Source: Gordionus sp. m RMFG-2023
Lineage: Eukaryota > Nematomorpha > Gordioida > Chordodea > Parachordodidae
DNA length: 64,000 nucleotides
Assembly: GCF_954871325.1 (NCBI RefSeq)
Contig: NC_088776.1
Span: forward strand, 40,690,569 to 40,754,568
Reading direction: 5' to 3'
Position numbers and translations under genes: made by a program. The notes below the pieces were generated by a model. The model did not search any database and was not told where the DNA came from. It saw only the letters and a program-made list of their open reading frames with translations. Positions within the stretch are counted from its first letter, which is position 1. Each line of letters opens with the position of its first letter. Below are positions 1-11,490 of the stretch, in pieces.

Positions 1-2033
1 TTCTAGGTACAGATACAATTTTAAAAATATATCTAGATAGAGATACAATTTTTATTATATTATTATATAAGGTTTGCATAAACCTAAATTAGGATTCTAT
101 TGTGAAAATTCATGAGATGAAAAAATTTATTGATTCGTTTATCAAAATATAATAATGATTTTTAGACTTTAATAATATATGAAAATATATTATATTAAAA
201 AATTATAAATAATTATTAGATTTCATTAATAAAATATTTTTAAAATTTTAGTCATTAAGGCTTCCTCGTTTATCTGTAAAGACATTTTTAGTTATAAAGA
301 AAGTCTTTCTACCAGGGCGCTTGAAGGGATTGTGGTGTTATATTTTATGAATAACAATTTTATAACAGGATATTCTTTAAAAAATACTAAAATCTCGACA
401 TTCATTTTTGAAAAAATTATTTTAAATTTGTTGAGTATAAAAATTTAAATCATTGTTAACAATCATACTATTGGCATCCACAGTGGCAATAAAATTCAAT
501 GTGTGACTGGCACGATGATTAGGTAAACTATATGATTCTGATATTTCAAAATCCTGAGCAATAGTATAAAGCTTGTTATTGATATTGGTACAACTGCTTC
601 TTCATCTTCCAGATCATCCATGGATTCACTAATATTTTTAATTGGCTTGAAAACTTTATAATAAGTAATCCTAATCATATATAATGCTTATATTTATAAT
701 AAAATAGGCCTAAAAAAGTTGAGAAAATTTTTGGCATTGTCAGTAATGGTCTTTGAGATTTTATTTTGAATACAATAATCCTTTGCTATATCTTGTAAAT
801 TCTTTATTTTATCATAGTATGACTACCAGTCATTCTTCTACAAACCAACGCTACATTTTTTCTTTCCATACTTGTTGTATCTATATTGTGTACAGTGGCT
901 CCTTTGTATGACCTAAAAATTAACATTTCTTAAAACTGCTCAAATAATTTGTTCATAAATTATTAAACAAATTTAAATGTTAGCTATACCGGCTATAGGC
1001 ACTCCAACAATCTGCTGTTGTGCATATTAGCGATGGTTCTATTAGACTTTTTATGATTTCTTTTTCATTTTCCCATCTTTGAGAAATTCTACCAACCACT
1101 GTCTGTCGGCAAATCATATTTTTGGAGCTAATATTTTGATTATTTTTATAAATGAAGGATTTCTAGCTATAATAAAAGCAGTTATTAAATCATCTTAAGT
1201 GGTTTGGGCTCATGTCTGAGGTCTTTTGGCAAAAATATCAGCGGGTGATGAGCCTAATCCAATATTTTCCCTAATAGATTTATTCTCCTTCCCCCTTTTT
1301 TATTTTCATTATCAGTATATGATGTTTTCTCTTAAAATTACAATTGTAAACATTTATTTAGTATCTATACCTTTAAATGTTTTACAATGTTGCAAGTTGA
1401 AGTAATTCTAACTGAAATTTTCGTATTTTTTAATAGATATGGTTAAAAAACATTTCACTATCAGAGATTTGTTTTCTTTATTTTGAGATATTGTTTTAAA
1501 ATATGCTCTATAGAGCCATTGAAACAATGTTTGAACTTGTTGATGCTTCATTGATTATTACTTCTTTCTCTTTATCACTATTAATATTAATCTAAAATAA
1601 ATTTTTAAAATTAGTATAATAAAATAAAATTAACCAATTCCATTGAGAATAAAAATGGCAGATTCCTTGAGATGGATTGTATTGTAATATCAAAATTTGT
1701 TTTATTGATAAACTCGGACATAATATTTAATGAATATTTATATATATTTTTTTATATATAAGTTTTAATAATTTATATATATATAATTTTTTATTATAAT
1801 ACTTAATATTTTTTAAAAATTATATGTTCATATGAAATAAAATAAATTTTGCATTCAAGTATTTTTATTTATAATATAAAAAAGCGTTAAATAAAAGTAT
1901 ATCAAGATGTATCTTAAAAAGCATTTATGAAAAAATACAGATACCTCTAAAATAATATCTAGCTACAGATACTTTTTAAAATTATCCAGATACAGATATC
2001 ACATTTATGTATCTAGATGCTTTAACAACTCTG
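1..2033 (-). mobile_element. hAT-type DNA transposon, decayed, nearly full length
   Basis: Minus-strand translation, read piecemeal, gives hAT transposase landmarks in the right order. A BED-finger-like stretch lies near 1350-1480, then ICTTADCWSAYSR near 980-1040, ERKNVALVCRR and GSHT near 820-880, and YSLPNHRASHTLNF near 500-560. The right end at 2033 reads inwards as CAGAGTTGTTAAAGC, a typical hAT terminus. Copies of a subterminal motif related to TATCTAGATACAGATA occur at 1930-2016 and again at 1-50. The left terminus is therefore probably just outside the window. Many stops and frame changes mean it cannot encode a working transposase. It sits in or next to the next SEC63 intron, whose following exon was not found. 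Confidence 0.75.
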
Positions 2034-2352
2034 TTTATAATATATTCACATATTTTACACTTTAAAATTCTATACTCTATGATTATGTTTATCATATCTA
2101 GAGATATTTAATAATAAAAATAAGTACGATTAATAATATCAAAAGCAATCAAAATGAAATTTCGTGCTGAATTGTATCATTGGCGTTGCTTATAACTAGA
2201 AACAAAAATGTGGTTATCTTATATATAAATTCAATTTACCATTAGGATGGTTTATTTTCTATTAAAGTAAATTATCCTTGAACATTCTTATGCTAAGAGC
2301 TAGCAAAGCCATTAATTTATATTATATTAATAAATACATCCACTTTTAATAC
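2034..2352. other. SEC63 intron sequence, no further exon seen
   Basis: A+T-rich sequence between the hAT end and the last recognised SEC63 exon. On the minus strand a GT donor follows the exon at 2352, but no stretch resembling the next part of SEC63 was found. The intron probably runs through the hAT insertion and out of the window. Confidence 0.5.
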
Positions 2353-5266
2353 CTGAGGCAATTCAAAATTGTCACTAGGTCTTTCGTGAATCTCCGTATT
2401 GTAAAATTTGCAGAATTCGAAAGAAGCAGCTAAAATCATAATAACTCCTATTTCATTTAATATTATAAATTTAATAAATAATATAATTGGTTTATAATTT
2501 TTAAATAAGTGGACTTAAACCTTGATAATAAATAAAATGGCAAAGAAATAGACATACTTTTCAGCATCATATTGGGTGTCTTATGGAAAAAATACATGTA
2601 CATTTGTGTAGTGTCAATCAGTACTTTGTCCCCGCTGTATTTTATAGACTTGTACCACCATGTACCCTATTATTATAATTATATAATTTCTTTTTTTATT
2701 AATATAATATTTAACAAAAAAGCAAAATTTCCTTTTCTGTGTAAACCTCTTTATTTACACATTGTATTTTAATGATTAATGGACAAAACAAATTCAAATC
2801 AAAATAGAGATATCACTCCCATTCACCCAATTATATTTAAAAAAAACCTTAATAAATTAATTTTAATTGTTTTCTAAAAAACCTTAAAAAATTAATTTTA
2901 ATTATGTTTTTATGGTATTAAAATATGTTAGTATTATAGATCTGCAAATCATGGCCTGGCCCATACCCAGGCCAGGTCTATTTTTAAAAAATATTTTCAG
3001 TTTGGGCTGAGTTGAGCCTAATATTTTTAAAATAATTTGGGGCCAGGCTGAGGGGCTTAAATTTTTAAATATGATATCATTAATTCTTGCGAGAAACAAG
3101 GCGCTAATATTTTTTATTTGTAGAATATTTTTTTTATAATCAAAACAAATATTTATATTTAAATAATTTTGGGATGTTTTGGACAGACAAATAATTTTTA
3201 TTTTTATTTCGAGTCAGGCTTTTGGGGACTAATAGAAAAAAAATTATCAATACAAATTTGGGCTAAGCCTGGTAGCCCCAATGCAGATCACTAGTTAGTG
3301 TAGTGTTAATCAGGCGGCATTTATTTTAACTCCCCTGTAAATTTGATAGATCATATAAAATATTTCTGATAACTTCCATTACATAATATAAAAATTGAAT
3401 GTTTAAATAAATAAGAGTTTATCAAGGCCAACAAAAAGTTATACATAATAAATCAGTGTGGGTGCCTTTATGTTATTTTTTTTTAAATATTAAGCTTATT
3501 TTAATTCAAAGAAGGTGATACTAAATTTGATATCTTTGCAATGAAGCTGGCTTTGATTTTTGGTTTTCCATTGGGACCAGTATATATTTTTTTATTATTA
3601 GATAATATCAGACTAGTGGTCTCACTAGGAAAGTGTACTTAGCTTGCCTAGTACATTTTTTATTTAAAGAAAACGTTTATAGGTCCATTAGCTGATAAGG
3701 TTTTATATCCTTACAACTGTCAGTTTTTCATGTGCAAAAAAATACATATTATTAATATTTTTAATACAATATAATTATATTTAAAAATTTTTTACTCACC
3801 ACAAGAACAGGTAGTACAATCATGAATACAATTATATATGCTGTCAATACCTATTTAATAAAATATAGAATATATAAAAAAATAGTATCAATTGGTAAAA
3901 GAATAAATTTAAAAGAAAAATAAATGATTTGATGAACTTACAAAAAAAAATATTAATTTGGTAAAATCAAGTATATTTAATAAATTTTATTTACCCAAAT
4001 AGAATTCCCCTTTTCTACAATCCAAGCAGGTAATGCTATCCCAAAAGTTGTTGCTTTAAAAAAATTAGTATAAATGTCAGAAACATTAAATTTAATTGAA
4101 ATTTATTCAATTAGTTTTGTTGATTATATGATTTAACCAAAGGATTCAACTTATATACCTCAACTTGATTTAATATAAAATTAAATTCAACTAATCAAGT
4201 TAAATTTGCTTTAATTTTAAGAACTAAATCTTACAAATGAGTATGGCAGGTTGATCTTGCAATAATGAATAATATATTAGCAATTTATATATCAGAAACC
4301 TGCAGACGCAGAAATTTTAGACCTGAACTAACTTGGATTTAAAACCAATATCAATTTTTATGCTTGGGCTATTTTTTTAGCCAGCTCTAGATTTTACTAT
4401 TTTAAGCCTGAAATTTGTCATTTTATAGCTGAAATAGATTTTAAAAATTACACCATTTTAGGATGTCTCCAGGTCAGGATTAGGGCCTGCATTCAATATA
4501 TATTTATTCAATATAATTAGTTTTATAAATATACTTATATAAACAAACTGAAAATATTATATTATACCTCCTGGACCATCTGGATTACCAAATTCTTCCC
4601 AGTTTTTCCTAGAATCTTCATCAGTAAGTCTTAATTAAGTTTTTAATTTACAAAAAAATATTCATATATATTTACGCAGCATAAGCTTTGGCAATTTTCA
4701 TAAATTTATTTGAATCTCCTGTATCCTTAACATCAGGGTGATACATTGCACTTAATTGCCTATATTTTTTCTTGATTTCACTAACTGTAACACCCTAAAA
4801 TAGAAATTATTTATCAACAAAGGGAACTAAATAAAAATACCCTATCAATTTCTAATATTGCATATGGATCATATTCATTAAAATCTTTTTCAACTTTTGC
4901 AGCATAATAGGCTAGATAAAAAAAGATTAACCATGCTGACACTAAAAATATTTTGCTAAAAAATATATAGAATAAATTGTAATTGATTTTTCATACATTA
5001 ATATATTTTTAATTTCATTTTTAGGTTTTAAAGCATTAATTAAATTAAATTTTGCATGGCAACCATCACAGTGACATTTTTTGATAATTTCTCCATCTAC
5101 ATTAGTTATAATATATAAATTAAAAAACAAAATTTTGTTTACTATATTTTTTTTTCCTGGGCCAAAAATAATATGTAGTTGGAATTAATGCTAGAGCAAA
5201 GAAGGTTGTTATAAAATAATATGAGGTTCCTCCGCTTTTATCATATTCAAATTGAGCTCCTGCCAT
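2353..5266 (-). CDS. SEC63: SEC63, ER protein-translocation J-protein (N-terminal part, 9 exons)
   Basis: Sec63 is an ER membrane J-protein that works with the Sec61 channel and recruits the lumenal Hsp70 BiP. Nine minus-strand exons join in phase: 5143-5266, 4997-5096, 4841-4955, 4676-4794, 4568-4629, 3995-4053, 3800-3850, 2558-2666 and 2353-2447. Together they give 278 residues. The start MAGAQFEYDKSG matches the family N-terminus. Two membrane segments follow (about residues 12-33 and 73-90), then the J domain with an intact HPD in YHPDVKD. After that come FGNPDGPG, TTFGIALPAW, a third membrane segment ending VLPVLV, GTWWYKSIKYSGD and ERPSDNFELPQ. The C-terminal Brl domain lies off the left side. 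All introns are GT-AG. Several are 41-46 bases, and the one between 2667 and 3799 is 1.1 kb and contains a MITE. Confidence 0.95.
2938..3295. repeat. GGCC-rich MITE (family B) in SEC63 intron
   Basis: A block with GGCCTGGCCC-like and CCAGGCC-like motifs stands out from the A+T-rich intron. It is bounded by AGATCTGCAAATC on the left and, in inverted form, AGTGATCTGCATTG on the right. Similar blocks occur at 4293-4494, 34440-34777 and 60368-60564. No coding capacity is seen. Confidence 0.5.
4293..4494. repeat. MITE of family B, diverged
   Basis: It starts CAGAAACCTGCAGACG and ends with a diverged inverse, GGGCCTGCATTC. It lies in the 514-base intron between SEC63 exons 5 and 6 (4054-4567). The start resembles the ends of the copies at 34440 and 60368. 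Confidence 0.4.
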
Positions 5267-5820
5267 ACAAAGAATCGCTGAGCTAATAAAGTTTTAACTA
5301 GAATTCGAGTTTACACGATGCCTATGGGCATCTTAGTGAATATTTTATAATCCACATGTAAAGTTTATAAATCTCCTAGAATTTTTTAAAAAAACTAAAA
5401 ATATGAGAGAAAATATTATAACATCATTTATATAAATAATAAATATTCTATAATATATCTATAAAAAGTTGGATTGATTTTATTTTTATTTGATAGATTA
5501 TTCTCTCATAAATATGCGGCTATATTCCCATAGGGTAATGTCTCGAATCGGAGGTCCCTCATTTTTTTATTTAAGAGTACTAAAAATCTAAATTTTGTAA
5601 TAATGAAATGCTTAATAAATACTTTTCTCAAAAGGCTGAAATGACAATTTTTGTTTTGTTACAATATGGGCTAATTATTTAAGCAACCTCTGATTCCACT
5701 AATTTTTTTTTAAAATTATTTAAAGTGCTCTATATTAAAAAAAATTGAGGTGCTAAGAACGCAGTCTTCTCTAACTTACTTTTTATGTGGCACAAATCTC
5801 CCTTTATGGCAAATTCACTG
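5267..5820. other. SEC63 upstream region, no gene seen
   Basis: A+T-rich flank between the SEC63 start codon and the first piggyBac element. It must hold the SEC63 promoter and 5' leader, but no specific element can be defended. Confidence 0.4.
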
Positions 5821-5955
5821 TTAACCCATTAATGGTCAAGATTTTTCTAGCGGATAAAAATGCTCAATTTTTTCAAATTATATTGATTAATGCTCAAATA
5901 TGATATTCTAAAAAAATCAGCCAAAAAAAATAATCCTAAATAGAAAATCTAGCCT

Positions 5956-5971
5956 GGTGCATATATGCACC
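5956..5971. repeat. Palindrome GGTGCATATATGCACC, left copy
   Basis: A perfect 16-base palindrome just inside the left end of piggyBac copy 1. It is followed by GTTAACCA. The same module recurs at 8292 (flanked in inverse order by TGGTTAAC) and at 8628. Its position suggests a transposase-binding site, which is inference. Confidence 0.8.
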
Positions 5972-6087
5972 GTTAACCATTAAGAGGTTAAAAAAGATTA
6001 AAATTATATAAAATACTATAAGATCAAAAAAAACAACAAATATCTTTATTCTTTTTTTTGTAATTTATAATAAAAACGAGAAAATGT

Positions 6088-7809
6088 TTATATATTATGA
6101 AAATCCTTGAAACATTTAATATGGAGTGCGATTTGACATGTTTGGCACATATATCTTGATTGCGTATGGCAATATCTGCATCTTCGTCTTTTTCCATCTA
6201 TAATTTTGGATAAATAATGTCCAGATGAATCAATAGGGTTTTCACACTGTAATGCAAACTGGCTGGCGTGACCTGTACTTGAATTTTTTTCAATTTTTAC
6301 TGGCGTTCGAAGGAGGTAGTTAGTAACTTCTCGTCTAAATGCAAGCAAACTCTTCTTGTCATCTCGATTCACGAATTTCCAGATTTTCCATGAATTTACC
6401 AAAGCTACATCAATAAAATTGGTGAATATTGGCCACCACCATTTTTTTCCTCTTATTTTTATTCTATATGTAGATATTAGATTATCACATAGATCAACTC
6501 CACCCATGTGTTTGTTATAAGCAGTTACCATATTTGGCTGAGGAATTTTTATTTTAGAAGATATTTTCTTAGAATACCTTGAAACATTAGAAAGCAAAGA
6601 GATAGTGTGGCATGTCGATGCAACGGTCACCACCGAATTATCATTCCAACGAACTACAAATATTTCGTTTAATTTTTCAAACCTATAATCATAATATCCT
6701 CTTTCTTTTTTTGCTACAACCTTTATAGATTCAACTGGGCAATGCTCTATTCTATTGTCCCTCACAGTTCCAGTTGCAAAATATCCCATTTGTTTTAAGT
6801 ATGACAAGAGTTTAAATGATGTAAAGAAATTATCAAAATATATTTTATGATAATTTGGTTTTTGCAATGCCTTTAATAATTTTATGATTACATTTCCACC
6901 TAATCCATATTCATATTTATTTTCGCTTTTTCCTTGATATATATCAAATGAGAATACGTAACCGTCGGAAGAGGCCAATATCCAAGACTTGTATCCGAAT
7001 CTAATTGGTTTTCCTTTTATGAACATTTTGCAAGAATGTCTTCCTCGATATGGTATCATCTCTTCATCTATTGATAAATGATGTTTAAAAATTCCGAATT
7101 GCTGAAATTTATTATTCAATATATTAATGTAAGGCCTAACTTTATAAAATCTATCATGTATATCTATTTTAGTATTGTCTGCCAAATGGATATTATATTT
7201 CAAATTTCGAAATTGTAATTGGGTCATTGTATCCCGGATTATTGGAATAGAAATATCGCTGTCATTAGACCAGTACATTCTTTCTTGTGGGAGAGAATGA
7301 TATCCAGTAAATAATAGAATTCCAATAAATCTCTGAATATCTTGGATGGTTATGCATATGTTAGGTCTATTCATTTATTTAGCATAAATATTACTTTGTT
7401 CTACAATTAGGGAATATAAGTCTTCGTCGAAAATTAAACAAAATATATCTGATGGACTTTTACCATGTAAATCATTTTCAAGTTTTATTACATCTTCCTT
7501 TTCTCCATTGAAAGGGCTTGAAGAATATATTGCATCCGTTTTTCTCCATTTTAAATTGTGAGAAATTCGAGAATAGCTTCTTGTAGAATATGGTTCTGGA
7601 AGGTCGTCATCAACTGAATTATGAATCTCCAATTCTCCAGCTGTATCTGAAGGCAAAACTCCGACATTTGTTAAGTCATTTTCATCGAAATCTTCTTCAT
7701 CACTAACTGCAGAGGGGTTTGGCGGAATTATAACCATATCTCTTTCTTCAATTGGTTCCTCTTCAAAAAGTTGAGCAAGCGCTTGTTCAATTGTTAGAAA
7801 ACGTTTCAT
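6088..7809 (-). pseudogene. piggyBac transposase, one premature stop
   Basis: This is a DDE_Tnp_1_7 family transposase that cuts and pastes the element at TTAA. Reading through one in-frame TAA at 7375-7377 gives about 573 residues; canonical piggyBac has 594. Copy 2 has CAA there, so the stop looks like a single nonsense change. The first 140 residues are acidic and low in structure, starting MKRFLTIEQALAQLFEEEP. The three expected catalytic aspartates are present in SIDEEMIPYRGR (about 248), YFDNFFTS (about 326) and GGVDLCDN (about 439). The C-terminus is the usual cysteine-rich finger with CRYC, CQTC and HIKC. The 428-residue part after the stop starts with its own ATG and keeps the whole catalytic core. 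Confidence 0.9.
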
Positions 7810-7979
7810 TAAAAAAATTTATTAAAAATTAAATATCTAGACAAATTATTTTCGTAGAATCTTGATTTTTTTATTAGTCATCTATTATTTTGATAATTTT
7901 GATTGAATTGACAAAACAGGTGCATAATATTTTATATAAATAAAATAAAATCTTCAGAAAGGAAGAGGCTAAAAATAAT

Positions 7980-8205
7980 TTTAAACTTTTGAATATTTAT
8001 GAACCTAATAATTTCATATAATTTGATCGGGATAAAAAATTATAATAGGAACAATATATTATTCGATTTAATCTCAGGGGAAAAAAATTTTTTTTAATTA
8101 TTTTCAAAAGGTCTTTTTTGGGTATAAAATTTTTTTTAAAAATTCTTAAGGGGCTCGAGCCACCCACCCTTCCCCTTCCCACCCTTAGTGACGGTAGTGG
8201 TTTTA
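7980..8205. repeat. hAT-tail-like block inside piggyBac
   Basis: The noncoding part downstream of the transposase start contains AGGGGCTCGAGCCACCC and TTAGTGACGGTAGTG. This resembles the right end of the family-A elements (compare GGGCTCGAGCCTCTG at 45011). The same block is in copy 2 (about 21880-22108). If it is an old insertion, it predates the split of the two piggyBac copies. Confidence 0.35.
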
Positions 8206-8291
8206 AGTATAATATAAAAAATTATAATTCATTATGTTAAATTTCATTTGTTTGAATTTTTTTAAATAATATATACTGCTAGATGGTTAAC

Positions 8292-8307
8292 GGTGCATAT
8301 ATGCACC
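8292..8307. repeat. Palindrome GGTGCATATATGCACC, inner right copy
   Basis: Second copy of the 16-base palindrome, about 350 bases inside the right end of piggyBac copy 1. It is preceded by TGGTTAAC, so this module is inverted relative to the other two. Confidence 0.8.
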
Positions 8308-8627
8308 AGTCAACTTTATGTGGTTACCTACTAAAATATTAATTATTTAAAAATTCAAAAATGATTGATAAATATTGATATATCTATAAAAAATATATAC
8401 ACACTAGTTTTCATCGAAATAATTTTATAATATGCTCGTGAGATCACTTAGAAAATTTTGCATTTTAGACCTCATAAATTCGCAAAGTTTGAGGGTTTCT
8501 TAGGGGCATAAAAAAATATTTTTTTCATATTTTTCTTTTCCAGTTTTGAATTACAATGTCTGAACTATATAAAAATCTTTTTTATTATTTTAAAAACTAC
8601 TATGTTAAAATAAGGTATATAGGAGGT

Positions 8628-8643
8628 GGTGCATATATGCACC
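8628..8643. repeat. Palindrome GGTGCATATATGCACC, right terminal copy
   Basis: Third copy, directly next to the right terminal inverted repeat of piggyBac copy 1. It is followed by GTTAACCA, as in the left copy. Confidence 0.8.
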
Positions 8644-8663
8644 GTTAACCAGTAACGGGTTAA

Positions 8664-9387
8664 TGACCTTAAAAGTACATTTTATTTTTCCGTTTATTTT
8701 ACTTATTTTAACTTTTTTGATTTATGAACTGCTTCGCGTTTATATGGGGGGGGGGGGGGGTTATATATTAAATCATTATATATTTCTATAAAATATATTT
8801 AATACTTTTAATATAAACCTATTATTTATTTATATGTTATATATTTTAATTTATTATATTAAATTAAATAGACATCATTTTAAATTAAGTAATTTGATAT
8901 GCAAAAAAAAATCTAATAAAAAAAAATATCAGCCAATGAGAAATAAAAAATAAATGAAAATTAATATAATTCAAAAAAGAATAATCAAGAATGAGAAGTA
9001 GAAAAAAAAATTGGGAAAAGATCAGAAAAATAAGGATTAAAAACGACTTAAAGAGATTGAATAGGTTAGAAATATATAAAAGTAACAATATAAGGAGAAA
9101 AATTGGTAAAAAGTCAAAGACAAAAGAATTGTTAAAAAATGGAGTAAAAAATGAAAAAAAACAACAAGGAAAATTAATAAATTATTATAGAAAGGTTCTA
9201 GGAAAACTCTTTGGCTAATAGATTACCATTGAAGCTTATGTAATTCACTTAAAGGAAGCTATGGCCAACCTTTGCCGAAGAAAAAACCCCTCTAAAGGTT
9301 CTTTTGAGAGTTTGCTGAATTATATAAATAATATCATTATATTGCAAAACATCGACTAGATTTATATATCGCATTCAATCATAGTCA
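8664..9387. other. A+T-rich spacer, no gene seen
   Basis: Low-complexity sequence with a long uninterrupted G run near 8746-8760. A lysine-rich purine stretch (8990-9170) resembles 17060-17165 and is probably a shared repeat. No supported gene. Confidence 0.5.
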
Positions 9388-10965
9388 CAGGGGCGTCGCT
9401 ATTTACAATCTCAGGGGTCTCAACTAAAAAATATTTATTGGGAGTTTCGCCCCTATATCCTCTTCAAGCGGGCCTTTGATCAGGTTTTATATTAATATAT
9501 AATACATTTTTAAGATTTGCTAACTTGGAACAATTATTCCGAATTTCATATTTTGTCATTTATCATATTATGCATACAAAATAAACTAGCATAAAAATAA
9601 TTAAAACAATACATGACATCTCTAAATATAATATTTTTAATACAAAATCTATTTATTACAGTAAAATATTTTCGCTGATATAAATTTATTTTGCGTCTAA
9701 ATAATTATAAGTGATAAAAAAGGTTAATTAATTCATACATATGCCTCAATTGATAATGGTTTTTAAAAACCACATATGGCATTATAATTTTTAGCAACTT
9801 ACATTGACAAAATGCCATGGAACTAATATAAATCTGTTACCATATTACACATTGTTTTAAAAAATGGATCTATAAGGAAAAATTTATAGGCCTAACCAAA
9901 TTAACAATTCTTGAAGAAGAGAATATAAACGACTAATTCAAATCATAAAACTATATGGTATTTAGAGCTTCCTCTTAGATGACATGATGGTAGCTAGATA
10001 ACTAATCGAGAAAATTATTGTGAGATATTATATTTCTAAAAGATTATCTTCCATTTTTAACGATATAAACGACTACACAGTTGACCATTATTGCTTATCT
10101 AAAATATGCTCTTAGAAGCTATAGTAATAATCTTAAATAATATAGCCACACAAATAATAGACGCTGGTTAATTTGTAGTCATGGACATGACACCCACGAT
10201 GTTAACTCATATCAGAATTTATAATGTTAGATAAATTGATAAACAAAAACACTAAAAATAATTTAAAGAAATTATGCAAATATATTGAAGCCTTGAGTTA
10301 TTTACATGGCAAGGATGTCATATTAGAAATGAAACATTTTGTAACTATAATAAGAACCAGAGTGATATGATGAAAACATTTAAGATTTTATATATTATTA
10401 TCGCACCAACTCTAGTTGGTATATTATATCTTAAAATAATAGTAGTTTGTAATAATATCAAAAATATACTTGTGTATTAATTTAACTCAAAACTGCTTTT
10501 CAAAGAAGAAAAAGATAGCTTTCTTAAAAACACGTTAATAAAGAGAAGATTAATTTATTACATTCATTGTGGGATGAATAATTGGATATTTAATTTTAAT
10601 AATAATTTTAAATAAATAGAGGGCGTTAAATAATTGAATGCAAATTGTTACTTATATTTATTATCAAAGGCATTTAATAGTAAAATTTATTAAAATATTA
10701 ACTGTAATATATACGTCTGAAGTGAGGACATTTTACCTAATATTTTAAAATCAATAAACTATATGTCTACTTATTTTTTATAAAGAAATCTCTTATACTT
10801 ATTTGGACCTTTAAATATTTTTAGAAAGAGGCATGGTAATTAAATTAAAAATGAATATTATAGTTGATTAGTGATTTTGAACTCAGCTAATTACAATATT
10901 AAATTTGTTAATTTTCAATTAAGAAATTATTATATTAATTTAATAGGGTTATATTATAATTTAAA
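9388..10965 (+). mobile_element. Family-A hAT-like element, right end replaced by Helitron
   Basis: It starts CAGGGGCGTCGCTA and continues with the family-A body (TTTACAATCTCAGGGG, then a long A+T-rich part). The body aligns by eye with copies at 26048, 27028 and 43174. It stops at 10965, where a Helitron terminus begins, and the family-A tail that should follow was not found nearby. No coding capacity. Confidence 0.7.
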
Positions 10966-10977
10966 CTAGTAGATAGC

Positions 10978-10993
10978 CCGTCAAAAATGACGG
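10978..10993 (-). other. Helitron terminal hairpin
   Basis: Stem of 6 base pairs with a loop of four (CCGTCA AAAA TGACGG), ending 8 bases before the CTAG terminus at 10966-10969 on the minus strand. This is the position and form of the Helitron 3' termination hairpin. Confidence 0.75.
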
Positions 10994-11229
10994 AGAATGA
11001 GAATTTTATTCGTTTTTTTAAGAAAGATGTTGCCTTTTATTTAAAAATAATATCCAATTTATATTATTTTTAAACTCCCCTCTCCTCATTTAAATCAAGT
11101 CCAACCAATGTCATTGAGTTCAATCCTTTAGGACTAAGAGTGGAAACTATTATGAGCTTTTACCCAATATCAAAATTCTTTGTAAATATATTACTGATTA
11201 CATAAGACTAACATTTAACATTAAAAAAT

Positions 11230-11490
11230 TTCAAGGCAGGTCCAAGCTCATAATACTTGGAAAAAATTTCCAAGCGTCAAAGACCTTATAATTTTTAAAA
11301 AAAATTCTCAAGCCTGGCTCAACCAATAATAATTTTGAAAATTTTTCTTAGCTCGGCCCATAATAATTTGTAAAAGATATTCCCAAGTCAGGTGCAAGCA
11401 AATATTAATCTTGAGGAATATTTTCCAAGCCCATTCCAACCCATATTAATTTTCAAAACTTTTTCCCAAACCCGGTGATAGTTAAATTTC
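11230..11490. repeat. Degenerate GC-richer repeat units inside the Helitron
   Basis: About five loosely repeated units of roughly 50-60 bases. Each has CCAAG(C), GGC/GCC groups and TTTTNAAAAATTTT spacers. In style they resemble the family-B MITEs. Origin unknown. Confidence 0.4.

Larger units (their letters stand above)
5821..8663 (-). mobile_element. piggyBac element, copy 1, ends intact
   Basis: The element lies between two TTAA tetranucleotides (5821-5824 and 8660-8663), the target duplication of piggyBac elements. Its ends are inverted and imperfect: CCCATTAATGGTC on the left against CCCGTTACTGGTT on the right. Three copies of the palindrome GGTGCATATATGCACC lie inside (5956, 8292, 8628). 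The transposase is on the minus strand. The copy at 19728-22573 is nearly identical over its whole length, so both transposed recently. Confidence 0.93.

Noticed and set aside
2902-3099. Minus-strand 65-residue frame inside the SEC63 gene
   Set aside because: It lies in the 1.1 kb intron across a MITE, and the exons on both sides join in phase without it.
8991-9218. Lysine-rich 75-residue open frame
   Set aside because: Low-complexity purine block that recurs at 17060-17165. No splice or family support.
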